Shown: positions 27,074 through 36,203, counted from the first letter of the stretch. The stretch is 64,000 bases of DNA from Pseudomonadales bacterium (GCA_041395945.1 JAWKZN010000001.1:1984001-2048000), one strand, 5' to 3'. Made by a program: numbers and translations. Notes: generated from the letters alone by a model not told the origin.

Positions 27074-28348
27074 TTACGGAATAAGCGATTCCAGCGCGTG
27101 CATGAGGATGGGTCCGGTCCGGGGTCCCACCGACACGGAAGTCAGGTATTCGCCATTGGGAAAGGCTTCCGGTGATTCAAAATATTCCGGCTTGAGAATG
27201 TAGCCCAGGGCGTCGAGTCCCAGACCCAGCACGAAACTGTGCCGGGCATCCCGCATCAGCGCGCGACTCGCGAGACTATAGGCGGGTGAGGTCTCACCGG
27301 GATGGGTCACGAACTGGGTATCACCGATGGCGAACCAGGCGGCCTCGGTCACGAAGTGACCGTCGTCGAGTGTCCGTTCCAGCACGCCGAGCCACAGCAT
27401 CAGCCGGAAGCCGAAGTTGTCGAGGGGGAAGCGCACCTGTGTACTTCTGAAGGCCAGGGGGCTGCTGAGCTGATTGCTGCCAGCGGCGAGCAGCCCCCGG
27501 GCCAGACCCGCGAGCATGGCGCCGTACGCGTCCGCCAGCGCCAGTGTGCGATCCCCCTGCTGCGGCTGTACCCAGCCGCCAATGGCGCCCTGCAGAAACA
27601 GATTCACTCCACCGAGACTCAAGGACATATCCCGATAAAAACCGGCAACGTAATCAGCGGACACCAGATGATTGTCCGGACCGAGCACGGTGGGATGGCA
27701 GGCGAAGTTGGTCAGGGTGGCGATACTCGTGCCCGTTCCGGGGCCGTCCGCGCGCAGGAACTGCATCACCGAGAGGCGGTCATCGAGCAGGCCGGGTTCG
27801 CTGACATTTTCCACCCAGTCGAGCTTGAGTGGCGCCGACCCCACCCGCACGAGCGCGGGTTCGAGGGCTTCAGCTGCCTGAAGCACCTGTGCTGCCGCTA
27901 CCTCGATAAGCCGCTCGAGATAGGCTGTGTCCCGACCGCTGGAAAACAGATGCGCACCCCAGAGTCCCGCCACATCGGGGCCCGCGTGGGTATGGGTGGA
28001 GGTCACCAGGATGCGCTCCGCGGTCAGCGGCAGCCTGCTGCCCCGGGCCGCAAGTCCGGCCATCGCCTTTGCACGGATGGCGCGGACATCGTCGTGCAGC
28101 AGCCCGATACAGTCGATCACGACAATGGCGAGCGCCATCTGCCCGTCGGAAACCACCACCGCCTGGGCAAAGAGATCGTCGGCCACCCCTTCCGAACGGC
28201 GATCCCGATCGTAACCGGCGAGAAAGGTCCCGTTCGGCGGCGACACGGATGCCGAGGCAGCGCCGACCTCCAGACCCCCTGCCGCAGCGGGCCCCGTGAG
28301 AGCCCAGACCAGGAAACTCACGAGCAGTCTGCTGGAAACGTCAATCAT
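27074..28348 (-). CDS. Neutral/alkaline ceramidase-like exported protein
   Basis: A 424-residue protein with a signal peptide (about residues 1-23). The N-terminal domain of neutral ceramidases is visible: VGAASASVSPPNGTFLAGYD, zinc-site HTHAGPD (about residue 117) and NFACHPTVLG (about residue 220). The family's catalytic-serine segment (GDVSPN type) reads GAIGGWVQPQ here, so the serine appears absent. The protein also lacks the C-terminal domain of full-length ceramidases (about 650 residues). ATG at 28348 has GAGAGG upstream; the long open frame beyond it is antisense to aceA. Substrate unknown. Confidence 0.82.
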   Translation of the reverse strand: MIDVSSRLLVSFLVWALTGPAAAGGLEVGAASASVSPPNGTFLAGYDRDRRSEGVADDLFAQAVVVSDGQMALAIVVIDCIGLLHDDVRAIRAKAMAGLAARGSRLPLTAERILVTSTHTHAGPDVAGLWGAHLFSSGRDTAYLERLIEVAAAQVLQAAEALEPALVRVGSAPLKLDWVENVSEPGLLDDRLSVMQFLRADGPGTGTSIATLTNFACHPTVLGPDNHLVSADYVAGFYRDMSLSLGGVNLFLQGAIGGWVQPQQGDRTLALADAYGAMLAGLARGLLAAGSNQLSSPLAFRSTQVRFPLDNFGFRLMLWLGVLERTLDDGHFVTEAAWFAIGDTQFVTHPGETSPAYSLASRALMRDARHSFVLGLGLDALGYILKPEYFESPEAFPNGEYLTSVSVGPRTGPILMHALESLIP

Positions 28349-28391
28349 CTTACCACTACCTCTCTGATGGCCCGGACATGCGGGACTCGCC

Positions 28392-28440
28392 AACAATTCT
28401 CGTTTGGAATGTATTAGTGTCCACCCATTCCATAATTGTT
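28392..28440. promoter_or_regulatory. Nested inverted repeats upstream of aceA
   Basis: In the divergent gap, AACAATT (28392-28398) pairs with AATTGTT (28434-28440), and inside it TGGAATG (28405-28411) pairs with CATTCCA (28426-28432), half-sites 21 bases apart. This is AT-rich and placed about 50-95 bases before the aceA start, as expected for a regulator site. A weak promoter (TTGTTC, 17 bases, TTTAAA at 28460) follows. Confidence 0.4.
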
Positions 28441-28486
28441 CGTATACAGTGCGCGCTCTTTTAAACCGGACCGGTAGAGGAACACC

Positions 28487-30085
28487 ATGGGTTACCTGAA
28501 GACCATCGACGAAATCGCCTCCCTGCGCGAGGGTCATCCGAGCTGGGGTGCCATCAACTCCGAATATGTGGCCCGCATGCGGCTGCAGAACCGGTTCCGC
28601 ACCGGACTCGACATCGCCCGCTACACGGCAGACATCATGCGCCGTGACATGGCCAACTACGACAAGGACACCAGCAAGTACACCCAGTCCCTGGGTGCCT
28701 GGCACGGTTTCATCGCCCAGCAGACCATGATGTCGGTGAAGAAGCACAAGCAGACCACCGAACGTTCCTATATCTATCTGTCCGGGTGGATGGTCGCTGC
28801 TCTGCGCTCCCAGTTCGGTCCGCTGCCTGACCAGAGCATGCACGAAAAGACATCCGTGTCGGACCTTATCGAAGAAATTTACACTTTCCTGAAGCAGGCC
28901 GACGCCCGGGAACTGCGCCACATCTTCGTGGAACTCGACGAAACCCGTGCCAGGGGCGGCAACGTCGATGCGGTGCTGGCCAAGATCGACAACTTCCAGA
29001 CCCACGTGGTGCCGATCATTGCCGATATCGACGCCGGTTTCGGCAACGAAGAAGCCACCTACCTGCTCGCCAAGCGCATGATCGAAGCCGGTGCCTGCGC
29101 CATCCAGATCGAAAACCAGGTCTCGGATGCCAAGCAGTGCGGTCACCAGGCCGGCAAGGTCACCGTACCCCACGAAGACTTCGTCTCGAAGATCAACGCG
29201 GTGCGCTATGCGTTCCTCGAACTCGGCGTGGACAACGGCATCATTGTCGCCCGTACCGACTCCCTCGGTGCCGGACTGACCCAGAAGGTACCGGTCCCTC
29301 TGAAACCCGGCGACCTCGGCGCCAAGTACTGCGAATTCCTTGATGCGGAAGTGGTACACGACATCAGTGAACTCAAGGACGGCGATGTAACCATCCACCA
29401 GAAAGGTCAGCTCATGAAGCCGAAGCGTCTGGACAATGGTCTTTACGCCTTCAAGGATGGCACCGGTTTTGACCGGGTCGTGCTCGACTGCATCACCAGT
29501 CTCGAACACGGTGCCGATCTGCTGTGGATCGAAACCGAAAAGCCGAACCTCAAGCAGATCGCCGAGATGGTCAACGCGATCCGCAGGAAGCGGCCGGAAG
29601 CCAAACTCGTGTACAACAACTCGCCGTCCTTCAACTGGACGATGAAGTTCCGCGAGCAGGTTTACGAAGAAATGAAGGCGGCCGGCAAGGATGTCTCCAG
29701 GTATCCGGACCCGAAGAAGAACGAACGCGGACTGATGGATGTCGCCCTGGATGATTCAGAGCTGGCGAAGGAAGCCGATCGCCTGATCCAGAACTTCCAG
29801 CGCGATGCAGCGCGCGAAGCCGGCATTTTCCACCATCTGATCACCCTGCCGACTTACCACACGGCGGCACTGTCGACCGATGTACTCAGTCAGGGCTACT
29901 TCGGTGATCTGGGCATGCTGGCCTATGTGCGCGACGTGCAGCGTCAGGAAATCCGCCGGGATCTGGCGTCGGTCAAGCACCAGGATCTCGCCGGTTCCAA
30001 TGTCGGTGACGATCACAAGGAGTACTTCCTCGGTGAGAAGGCGCTGCTGGCGGGCGGCGCTGCGAATACGATGAATCAGTTCTGA
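28487..30085 (+). CDS. aceA: Isocitrate lyase (long Pseudomonas-type)
   Basis: A 532-residue enzyme that splits isocitrate into glyoxylate and succinate, the first step of the glyoxylate shunt for growth on acetate and fatty acids. Visible are IADIDAGFGNEEATY, IENQVSDAKQCGHQAGKV with the catalytic Cys (KQCGH, in place of the usual KKCGH), IVARTDSLGA and YNNSPSFNW. The length matches the about 530-residue class rather than E. coli AceA (434). The start has AGAGGA five bases upstream. It is monocistronic, and malate synthase is not in the window. Confidence 0.97.
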   Translation: MGYLKTIDEIASLREGHPSWGAINSEYVARMRLQNRFRTGLDIARYTADIMRRDMANYDKDTSKYTQSLGAWHGFIAQQTMMSVKKHKQTTERSYIYLSGWMVAALRSQFGPLPDQSMHEKTSVSDLIEEIYTFLKQADARELRHIFVELDETRARGGNVDAVLAKIDNFQTHVVPIIADIDAGFGNEEATYLLAKRMIEAGACAIQIENQVSDAKQCGHQAGKVTVPHEDFVSKINAVRYAFLELGVDNGIIVARTDSLGAGLTQKVPVPLKPGDLGAKYCEFLDAEVVHDISELKDGDVTIHQKGQLMKPKRLDNGLYAFKDGTGFDRVVLDCITSLEHGADLLWIETEKPNLKQIAEMVNAIRRKRPEAKLVYNNSPSFNWTMKFREQVYEEMKAAGKDVSRYPDPKKNERGLMDVALDDSELAKEADRLIQNFQRDAAREAGIFHHLITLPTYHTAALSTDVLSQGYFGDLGMLAYVRDVQRQEIRRDLASVKHQDLAGSNVGDDHKEYFLGEKALLAGGAANTMNQF

Positions 30086-30115
30086 TCCATCGGCTTTGCT
30101 GAACCGGACGATGCG

Positions 30116-30137
30116 ACGGCGGCCCTCGGGTCGCCGT
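30116..30137 (+). terminator. Weak hairpin after aceA
   Basis: ACGGCG (30116-30121) pairs with CGCCGT (30132-30137) across a GC-rich 10-base interior, 30 bases after the aceA stop. No T-run follows, so this could be a factor-dependent end or chance. The rest of the 193-base gap shows no gene I can support. Confidence 0.3.
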
Positions 30138-30278
30138 TGTGCCCTCGAAGTCGAACAGAGCACTACCGATGCCGGGTTCATCGGGTTCGATGTGGAATCG
30201 TCTACCTTGTCACCTTACCGGCAACAGCGGAGGACCTCCGGACTTCGATCGGTTACGGAAGACGGAATGGTTTCGCTG

Positions 30279-30755
30279 CTAGTCGGGGAGCGCTCTGGGA
30301 TGCCAGAGATTCAGGTACTCGACATAGGCCGCGGGACCGGTCATTCCCTCTGCCTCGATATGATGCGACGTTTTAATGAGTCGCTTTCCCTCGCCTTTGT
30401 CCTGTACAGCCATGATCGAGATCCGGTCGCGCAGGCGGACACCGTCTCCGATAACAACCGGCGCGAGAATACGGACCTTATCCATTCCATAGTTGAGCGG
30501 GCTGTGACCATCTGAGTACAGCAATCCACCGAGTTCGAGAAAGTGGGTCACCAGGCTGACCATGAAAAAACCGTGTAACAGAGTGCCGCCGTAAGGACTG
30601 TGTTTCCTTGCCCATTCGGGATCGTTGTGGCCGCGCTTCGGCCACCGCGTGATCTCACCGAATATATTCACCTGCATCTGGTCCAGTTCCACCCAATCAG
30701 TCTGTGCCACTTCCCGGCCGACATGTTCGTGCACATTCGCAAGCAACAGCTCCAT
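30279..30755 (-). CDS. MaoC-like hotdog dehydratase
   Basis: A 158-residue protein of the MaoC/hydratase-2 fold. Its core includes the hydratase-like segment GGTLLHGFFMVSLVTHFLE and YGMDKVRILAPVVIGD. It probably hydrates an enoyl-CoA or related thioester. ATG at 30755 is preferred because AAAGGA lies 8 bases upstream; ATGs at 30773 and 30803 are in frame but less well placed. It is downstream of the phosphotransferase gene with an 81-base gap. Confidence 0.85.
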   Translation of the reverse strand: MELLLANVHEHVGREVAQTDWVELDQMQVNIFGEITRWPKRGHNDPEWARKHSPYGGTLLHGFFMVSLVTHFLELGGLLYSDGHSPLNYGMDKVRILAPVVIGDGVRLRDRISIMAVQDKGEGKRLIKTSHHIEAEGMTGPAAYVEYLNLWHPRALPD

Positions 30756-30836
30756 AGGGGCATTCCTTTTCATTTCCGTAGTTCGCTGCGTCCTATCCTG
30801 CACCCTCAGCGGCTGAGAAGGGAACTGTGAATGTCC

Positions 30837-31730
30837 CTACCGAAGTGTGCGTCCCATCAGCACCGCACCCGCCTCCCGGATACTCGCCAGCGCCTCGTGT
30901 CGCATATGTGCTTCCCGTGCTGCCTCGAGGCCCCATTGACCCATGAAGTGTTGTGCAGCAGCGGCCACATAGACCTGCCAGAGCGCCAGCCGCCGGGCGT
31001 CCACCGGCCGGTGTCTGGCGTAGGCCTGTGTGAAACGCTGCATGCGCGCTTTGCCGAACCGGTAACGCAGCTCGACCCGGCAACAGGCCACATCCGACAG
31101 AGGATCCCCCAGCGCCGCATCTTCCCAATCGAGGATGGCGGTCACCGCGCCCTGCTGCCAGAGCAGATTGCCGGGCCAGAAATCACCGTGCAGCAGTTTC
31201 GGTGATCCCTGGCAGGCCGTATCCGAGAGCGTGCGCAGGTGTGCGCCGAGCGCGGCCCATTCGGCACCTGCGGGCAGGTAGTCGAACACCTCAGGCAGCG
31301 GGTCATTGCGTGCCGGCAGTGCCGGCAGGCCGGCGGTGGGGAACCCGTGGATCCGGGCGAGTACGTCCGCCATGGTATCGATGTGCGCGTCTTCTTCCCC
31401 GGCGGGCACGGCGCTACTGCCTTCGCTGAACGCCATGATCAGGAACGGATCCGCAAACACTCCACCGCTCGCGTCAAAATGCAGCGTCTCCGGGACCGCC
31501 AGACCACCCCGATGCAGCGTCTGCAGGAGCTGATACTCCAGCTCGGCAGAATGTCCCGAGTGGGATGCGCCATGTGCACGCAGCACCAGGCTCAACGCGC
31601 TGCCGTCGGCCAGGCGCAGATCCATCCGATGGACGTCGGCGGATACACCACCGGTCAGCGGCATCAATGTCTGGAGTTCAGCGCCGGGGTACAGACTGGC
31701 GATGATCGCGTCGTAAGGTGTCTGCTTCAT
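30837..31730 (-). CDS. APH/choline-kinase-like phosphotransferase
   Basis: A 297-residue kinase-like protein: catalytic loop LLHGDFWPGNLLW (about residue 180) and metal motif ILDWEDAALGDP (about 200). Members phosphorylate small molecules, including aminoglycosides, and some sit in lipid catabolic loci. The substrate here is unknown, and resistance should not be assumed. Its ATG overlaps the stop of the CehA-like gene (ATGA), so the two are co-translated. Confidence 0.86.
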   Translation of the reverse strand: MKQTPYDAIIASLYPGAELQTLMPLTGGVSADVHRMDLRLADGSALSLVLRAHGASHSGHSAELEYQLLQTLHRGGLAVPETLHFDASGGVFADPFLIMAFSEGSSAVPAGEEDAHIDTMADVLARIHGFPTAGLPALPARNDPLPEVFDYLPAGAEWAALGAHLRTLSDTACQGSPKLLHGDFWPGNLLWQQGAVTAILDWEDAALGDPLSDVACCRVELRYRFGKARMQRFTQAYARHRPVDARRLALWQVYVAAAAQHFMGQWGLEAAREAHMRHEALASIREAGAVLMGRTLR

Positions 31731-33304
31731 GTCTCCGGAGAATATGCGCGATCACAGCGCAGATAAATCGGATTGGAGAGCAGGCGGGCTGCGCCCGTAC
31801 TGGAGCGGGACTCGACCCGCACCCAGCCGTCCCGCTCGCCATGGTGGATCCGGTACCGTGCGGTAGCGCCATCGACAGACTCCGTCAGCGCCACGGACCC
31901 GAGCACTTCTCCATCCTGAATGATCAGGACCTCATCGTCAGTTGCCGTGATCGCCCGGACCCTCAGATCAATCGCTGCGCCTTTTTCCACACACAGACTG
32001 TCACCCATCTCCGCCCGAACACGCCGACTGCCATCGACGGATGCAGTCACCACGGCCGTCAGATCGATCAGCCGATCCCGGGTTCCTTCCACATCGATGA
32101 ACACCCGTCCGTCGCGTACCCCGTCGAACACGTCCTGTGCAGACAGCGAGCGCGCAAACACCACCGTGGTGGGCCGACCGATCGCCGAAGGCTCGCTGCC
32201 CGCCAGCAGCGCATCGTGATTGTCGCTGCCACCGATACCGGTCACCCGGTGGCCCGCGTTCAGAAGGCTTTCCCAGAACCTGACGTCGGCGCGCGCAGGT
32301 TCGCCCGCGCTCGCGGTGGCCCGCAGCACTCCGCCGTTGACGATTTCAACCGCATCGATCAGGCGGACGTCGATACTCGCCGTCCAGCCACACCCCAGGC
32401 AGCGTTCGTCCGAAGGCAGGCCCGGGTGGTTGACAGATACCAGCCCCCGCGCTGCCCGCCAGTCGGCAAAGGTTCGATTGAGGTTCCGGGCGGCGGCGGG
32501 GAAATCGAACGGCCCTGAGTCACCGAGCAGATTGGCATGTCCGGAAAAGGTCGTGAGTTCCACACCGGACATCACCAGCATCCGCTGACTGCCTGTCTGC
32601 AGAGCGGCAAGTTCCTGTGTGTGTGATCGGGTGTTGTGCTCGGTGAGCGAGACGAAGTCGAGACCCCGGGTTGCTGCAGCTTCCAGAGTGCGGGCTATCG
32701 GGCAGGGCCCGCGTGTATCTGCAGGACCTGCACAGACGCCATCACTGTGGCCGCTGTGGGCGTGGAAGTCGCCCCGATACCAGCGTGCCCCCTCGATGAT
32801 CGCGGCAGCTTCTTCCGGGGCGGCAGCAGACTCATATGCGCCAGCGGATTCCTCTCTATCCCCAGCACCTGTGGCAAAGAATATCTCTGCACGATAGGGG
32901 GTCGAGACACCGACACGGATGTTGGGAATGCCCAGCAGCAGGTGCCAGATACCGGCCGGCAGGGGGCCGGACAGATAGGAGAGTGTCGCCTGATTTTCCG
33001 CCACCGTAAAGGTCTGCTTGTTTCCCCCGCTCCAGCCTCTGAATCGCTCAGGATCGCGCAGTCCAAGGTCGATCACCGTGCCTGCACTGCGATCATGGGA
33101 AAAGACCACCCGCAACCCGCTGATATCCGGGGGCAGTTCGAAGGCGAGTTCCCGATAGGTCTGGTGATCGGCGTGCTGCAGCACACCTTCGAGCACAACA
33201 TCCGGCTCACGACCCGACGCTGTGTCGGTGGGTGCCGGGCTGACCTGGCCGGGCACCATGCCCGAAACAACAGCCAGGACGATGAGGATCAATGCCCGGC
33301 TCAC
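31727..33304 (-). CDS. Exported CehA/McbA-family PHP metallohydrolase
   Basis: About 525 residues. A signal peptide (ALILIVLAVVSG) leads to a beta-rich N-terminal domain, then a PHP domain with YRGDFHAHSGHSDG, SLTEHNT, SVNHPG and GSDNHD metal ligands. A beta-sandwich-like tail follows. CehA and McbA hydrolyse the ester bond of carbaryl, and relatives act on phosphodiesters. The natural substrate here is unknown. The frame opens with TTG at 33430, but GTG at 33304 places the signal peptide at the N-terminus and is preferred; no clear ribosome site decides. Confidence 0.82.
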   Translation of the reverse strand: MSRALILIVLAVVSGMVPGQVSPAPTDTASGREPDVVLEGVLQHADHQTYRELAFELPPDISGLRVVFSHDRSAGTVIDLGLRDPERFRGWSGGNKQTFTVAENQATLSYLSGPLPAGIWHLLLGIPNIRVGVSTPYRAEIFFATGAGDREESAGAYESAAAPEEAAAIIEGARWYRGDFHAHSGHSDGVCAGPADTRGPCPIARTLEAAATRGLDFVSLTEHNTRSHTQELAALQTGSQRMLVMSGVELTTFSGHANLLGDSGPFDFPAAARNLNRTFADWRAARGLVSVNHPGLPSDERCLGCGWTASIDVRLIDAVEIVNGGVLRATASAGEPARADVRFWESLLNAGHRVTGIGGSDNHDALLAGSEPSAIGRPTTVVFARSLSAQDVFDGVRDGRVFIDVEGTRDRLIDLTAVVTASVDGSRRVRAEMGDSLCVEKGAAIDLRVRAITATDDEVLIIQDGEVLGSVALTESVDGATARYRIHHGERDGWVRVESRSSTGAARLLSNPIYLRCDRAYSPET

Positions 33305-33460
33305 CAGATGCTGCAGTGCATATGCCGCATGCTGTCTCGCCCCTGCTCCTGAGTCTCTGTTCTGCTGCACGCCCTCAGTCTCCAGGCTGGAAGCCGGTCT
33401 TGCGCAGGTTCGCCCCGGGATTTCTGCCAAGGACTGGCGCCAACTTCGGACAACCCACGT

Positions 33461-34483
33461 CTACTCAACGGGGAGATGACAACGATCACCGGATTCAGCG
33501 AGTGCTGACTCAATCTCGGATCGTGTCTCAGCCAGTCGTTGCTCCGGAACTACCCCGGTACCTGTACCGGGTGCCGCATCCAGCAGGGCCAGCGCCCGCC
33601 CAGGACAGCCACTTTCTCCGAGAACGTGGGCCAGGTTGTTGCGTGCAATGAGGCTGCCTGGATCCAGCGCCAGGGCTTGTGTGTAGGCGAGCCTCGCGCT
33701 TTCAAGCTGACCGCCACCGTAATAGCTGTTACCCAGCCCGATCTGTGGGAGAGCTGCGCGGGGCCACGTTTCGGTCGCACGCAGAAAGGCCTGCTGCGCC
33801 AGCGTGTGTTTACCGAGACTCTCCAGCGCCGCCGCCTCATCAAGATAGGCCAGCAGATCCACCCCCTGGACCGGTTCATTCGCCGCAAACAGCGCAATAC
33901 CCCAGCGCTCCGCCCGACTCCAGCTCGCCTCAAAAGCCCGGCGCGACATGAGCCGACGCGAATCGGTGCCGGAACGCAGAACAAATCGATCAGATTCCGG
34001 CAGATAGCCCACGACAACGGCGAAATGCCACAGGGGGAGGAAGGCGACCCCGAGATTCTGCATCACCAGCACGGGACGGCCACTCTCCAGCAGCGTGATG
34101 ATCTCGAGGGCCGTCGTCGGTACTCGCACCGGCAGCCGATCTTCGCCGCGGCTTGCTGCCAGAAGTTCGAGTTGCAGACTGCCCTGGCGATCGGGCACGT
34201 AGACCCGCTCACGAATCTGCTCGAAGGTCACCTCCACACCGCTGAACTGCAGGACACTGGTGAGTGCCGCGGGGCCGCACTGATCGGTGGTCTGGGGATG
34301 AAAGGGAACGGTCAGTATCTCGACCGGGTGGTCGGTAAGGGGCCGCCCGGGTTGAAGACCCGCGCAGCTCGCCGTGCAGAGGAGCAGGACCGGCAGGAGG
34401 CGCCGCAGGACCGGCAGGAAGCGCCGCAGGACCGGCAGGAAGCGCCGCAGGACGGCGTGCCGCGCCGGCTGTGAGCCCTCCAC
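33461..34483 (-). CDS. PA2778-family C39-like cysteine peptidase with TPR tail
   Basis: About 340 residues. A signal-like N-terminus ends at a lipobox-like Cys (CTASCAG). Next comes a C39-like papain fold with catalytic Cys in TTDQCGPAALTSVL and His in LPLWHFAVVVGY. A TPR region (about residues 235-320, including IGLGNSYYGGGQLESARLAYTQ) follows. The signal region contains three tandem copies of a 7-residue unit (LRRFLPV type) from a 21-base repeat. GTG at 34483 is the likely start. It is paired with a PA2779-like gene 52 bases upstream, as in Pseudomonas. Confidence 0.85.
   Translation of the reverse strand: MEGSQPARHAVLRRFLPVLRRFLPVLRRLLPVLLLCTASCAGLQPGRPLTDHPVEILTVPFHPQTTDQCGPAALTSVLQFSGVEVTFEQIRERVYVPDRQGSLQLELLAASRGEDRLPVRVPTTALEIITLLESGRPVLVMQNLGVAFLPLWHFAVVVGYLPESDRFVLRSGTDSRRLMSRRAFEASWSRAERWGIALFAANEPVQGVDLLAYLDEAAALESLGKHTLAQQAFLRATETWPRAALPQIGLGNSYYGGGQLESARLAYTQALALDPGSLIARNNLAHVLGESGCPGRALALLDAAPGTGTGVVPEQRLAETRSEIESALAESGDRCHLPVE
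34388..34452. repeat. Three tandem 21-base repeats in the signal-peptide region
   Basis: The unit CCGGCAGGAAGCGCCGCAGG plus one base is repeated three times with one base change between copies, in frame, encoding LRRFLPV-type heptads of the PA2778-like protein. It could vary in copy number by slippage. Confidence 0.75.
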
Positions 34484-34535
34484 GGGCGCACCGCCGGCTC
34501 CGCGCGTCCAAGTCTTCAATACGACTGAGACGGAC

Positions 34536-34934
34536 TCAGAAGCTCTTGAAGATATCGGTGACACCGACCAGTTCGAGGATGAGCAGCACCAGTGCCGTAA
34601 TTCCAAGCACTTCGATTACCCCGATCGATCCAGCAGGCAGCGCTTCGAGGCCATCAGCGAGTTGTGCAGCCTCCGCTGGAGTCAGCATTTCCACCCGTGC
34701 GAGGGCCAGCGCCGGGTCCACACCGAATCGCTCCAGGGCCGCTCTGGCATCCTCCCGGGTCAGTATTGCCTGCACCCGTTCCAGCGCCGCTGCACCCCGC
34801 TCGATCTGCAGAGCATCCTGGGTGCCAATCACCGCGCCCTGAGCCGTGGAAAAGGTCAGCGACAACAGCAGGCTGGTGATCAGGTACTTCACGCAGAAGC
34901 CACGCAGCGCCGAGGACAGTCGAAAATTCATCAT
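34536..34934 (-). CDS. PA2779-family small membrane protein
   Basis: A 132-residue protein. It has a signal-anchor segment (about residues 14-33), a helical middle rich in Ala, Arg and Glu (EDARAALERFGVDPALALAR, then MLTPAEAAQLADGLEALP), and a C-terminal hydrophobic helix ending VTDIFKSF. This is the PA2779 layout, usually found beside a PA2778 peptidase as here. The function is unknown; a substrate or partner role for the peptidase is plausible. ATG at 34934 has AGGAA upstream; a second ATG follows directly at 34931. Confidence 0.83.
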   Translation of the reverse strand: MMNFRLSSALRGFCVKYLITSLLLSLTFSTAQGAVIGTQDALQIERGAAALERVQAILTREDARAALERFGVDPALALARVEMLTPAEAAQLADGLEALPAGSIGVIEVLGITALVLLILELVGVTDIFKSF

Positions 34935-35041
34935 TGTTTGTTTCCTGGTTTGGTTTCCTGGGTTACGTCCTGTTGCCGAAGCCAGCGAGTCTACAGCGAT
35001 AGCCGACACTTCGCATGGGGCGCTGCGGCAGAAATCTGTGA

Positions 35042-35401
35042 TCAACCACCGGAGATCCGGACCACATAGCCTTCCTTTTCGAGCAGCGGCCGCAGCCGTT
35101 CCCGCTGGTCTCCCTGCAGTTCGATCAACCCGTCTTTCAGCGTGCCCCCCACACCGCAATGGGCCTTCAGCCTACGTGCCAGCTTTTTCAGATCCGCGTC
35201 GCCCAATGGCAGCCCGCGTACCAGGGTGACTCCGGCGCCCTTGCGGCCCCTGGTCTGGCGTTCGAGCCGGACGATGCCATCGCCCCCATCCCGGGGCCGG
35301 GAACGGTCCCGGCAGACACAGTCAGCCAAGGCGCGCAGACAACCCGGGCAGAGTCGTCCACGGTCAGTGCTGTAGACGCGTCTATCTGGAGCCCTGGCCA
35401 T
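35042..35401 (-). CDS. yciH: SUI1/YciH translation-initiation-factor-like protein
   Basis: A 119-residue protein with a CxxC...CxC N-terminal zinc-like part (LCPGCLRALADCVC) and a C-terminal SUI1 domain: TRGRKGAGVTLVRGLPL, CGVGGTLKDGLIELQGD, and a short end VVRISGG. Bacterial YciH relates to eIF1 and affects initiation fidelity or stress translation. ATG at 35401 overlaps the 3' end of the SDR gene by 20 bases. The frame beyond it is a shadow of that gene. Confidence 0.92.
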   Translation of the reverse strand: MARAPDRRVYSTDRGRLCPGCLRALADCVCRDRSRPRDGGDGIVRLERQTRGRKGAGVTLVRGLPLGDADLKKLARRLKAHCGVGGTLKDGLIELQGDQRERLRPLLEKEGYVVRISGG

Positions 35402-36158
35402 CGTCAATTTTGATACAGGTGCCGGTAACACATTCCGAGGCGGGTGACACCAGATAGAGCAGCGTGCTGTCCATCTGCGCCGGTGCACAGATCCGCTTAC
35501 GGGGAAACGCCTGGGAGAAATCTCCCATGCGCTCGAGCATGCCATCCATCATCTCAGAGGAGAACGCACCGGGGGCTATGGCATTCACATTGATGTGGAA
35601 GCGTGACCATTCCACCGCCAGGGCTTCGGTCATACGCACCACGGCGGACTTTGTCACCGAATACAGGGCCGCGCCGTTACCCGAATAGTTGAAGCCGCCG
35701 ATGGAGGAAATGTTCACGATCCGGCCCGGCTGCTTCTTCGCGATCAGGCGCTTCGCAACCTCACAGGACAGCACCCAGGGACCCCGGAGATTGGTATCGA
35801 ACACCGCATCCACCAGCTCATCGGACATCTTCACCGCATGCTGAGCATCCGGGATGCCGGCGTTGTTCACCAGGATAGTGATGGTGCCGAACTGCTTCTC
35901 CGTTTCATCTACCACGTTGCGGATGCTTTCGCGCTGGGTCATATCGAGGGCCAGCGGCAGACACTCACCGCCCGCATCGCGGATTTCCTTAGCCAGCGCA
36001 TCGAGCCGGTCTGTTCTGCGGCCTGTGAGGACTACACGCGCACCACAGGATGCGAGCACCTGGGCGAAACGGCGACCGAGACCGGATGTGGTTCCGGTTA
36101 CCAGGGCCACCTGGCCTTTGAGATCGTTGGACACATAGGGCAGCGGAAAGTCGGACAT
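35382..36158 (-). CDS. SDR-family oxidoreductase
   Basis: A 258-residue classical short-chain dehydrogenase with cofactor motif TGTTSGLG (about 21-28), NNAG (about 97), catalytic Ser in NISSIGGF, and YSVTK (Tyr and Lys). It oxidises or reduces an alcohol or ketone with NAD(P). It is downstream of two acyl-CoA dehydrogenases on the same strand (45-base gap), suggesting a beta-oxidation-type role. Confidence 0.9.
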   Translation of the reverse strand: MSDFPLPYVSNDLKGQVALVTGTTSGLGRRFAQVLASCGARVVLTGRRTDRLDALAKEIRDAGGECLPLALDMTQRESIRNVVDETEKQFGTITILVNNAGIPDAQHAVKMSDELVDAVFDTNLRGPWVLSCEVAKRLIAKKQPGRIVNISSIGGFNYSGNGAALYSVTKSAVVRMTEALAVEWSRFHINVNAIAPGAFSSEMMDGMLERMGDFSQAFPRKRICAPAQMDSTLLYLVSPASECVTGTCIKIDDGQGSR

Positions 36159-36203
36159 ATCAGGTTCCTGTCAGGATCGAGTGGGTGAATCTGTAATCTG
36201 TAC

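Noticed and set aside
28349..29509. Continuation of the ceramidase-like frame to 29509
   Set aside because: It is antisense to aceA. A signal peptide and ribosome site at 28348 mark the real start.
30837..31730. Aminoglycoside resistance gene
   Set aside because: Only the kinase fold is visible. Neighbours are catabolic genes and the family is broad.
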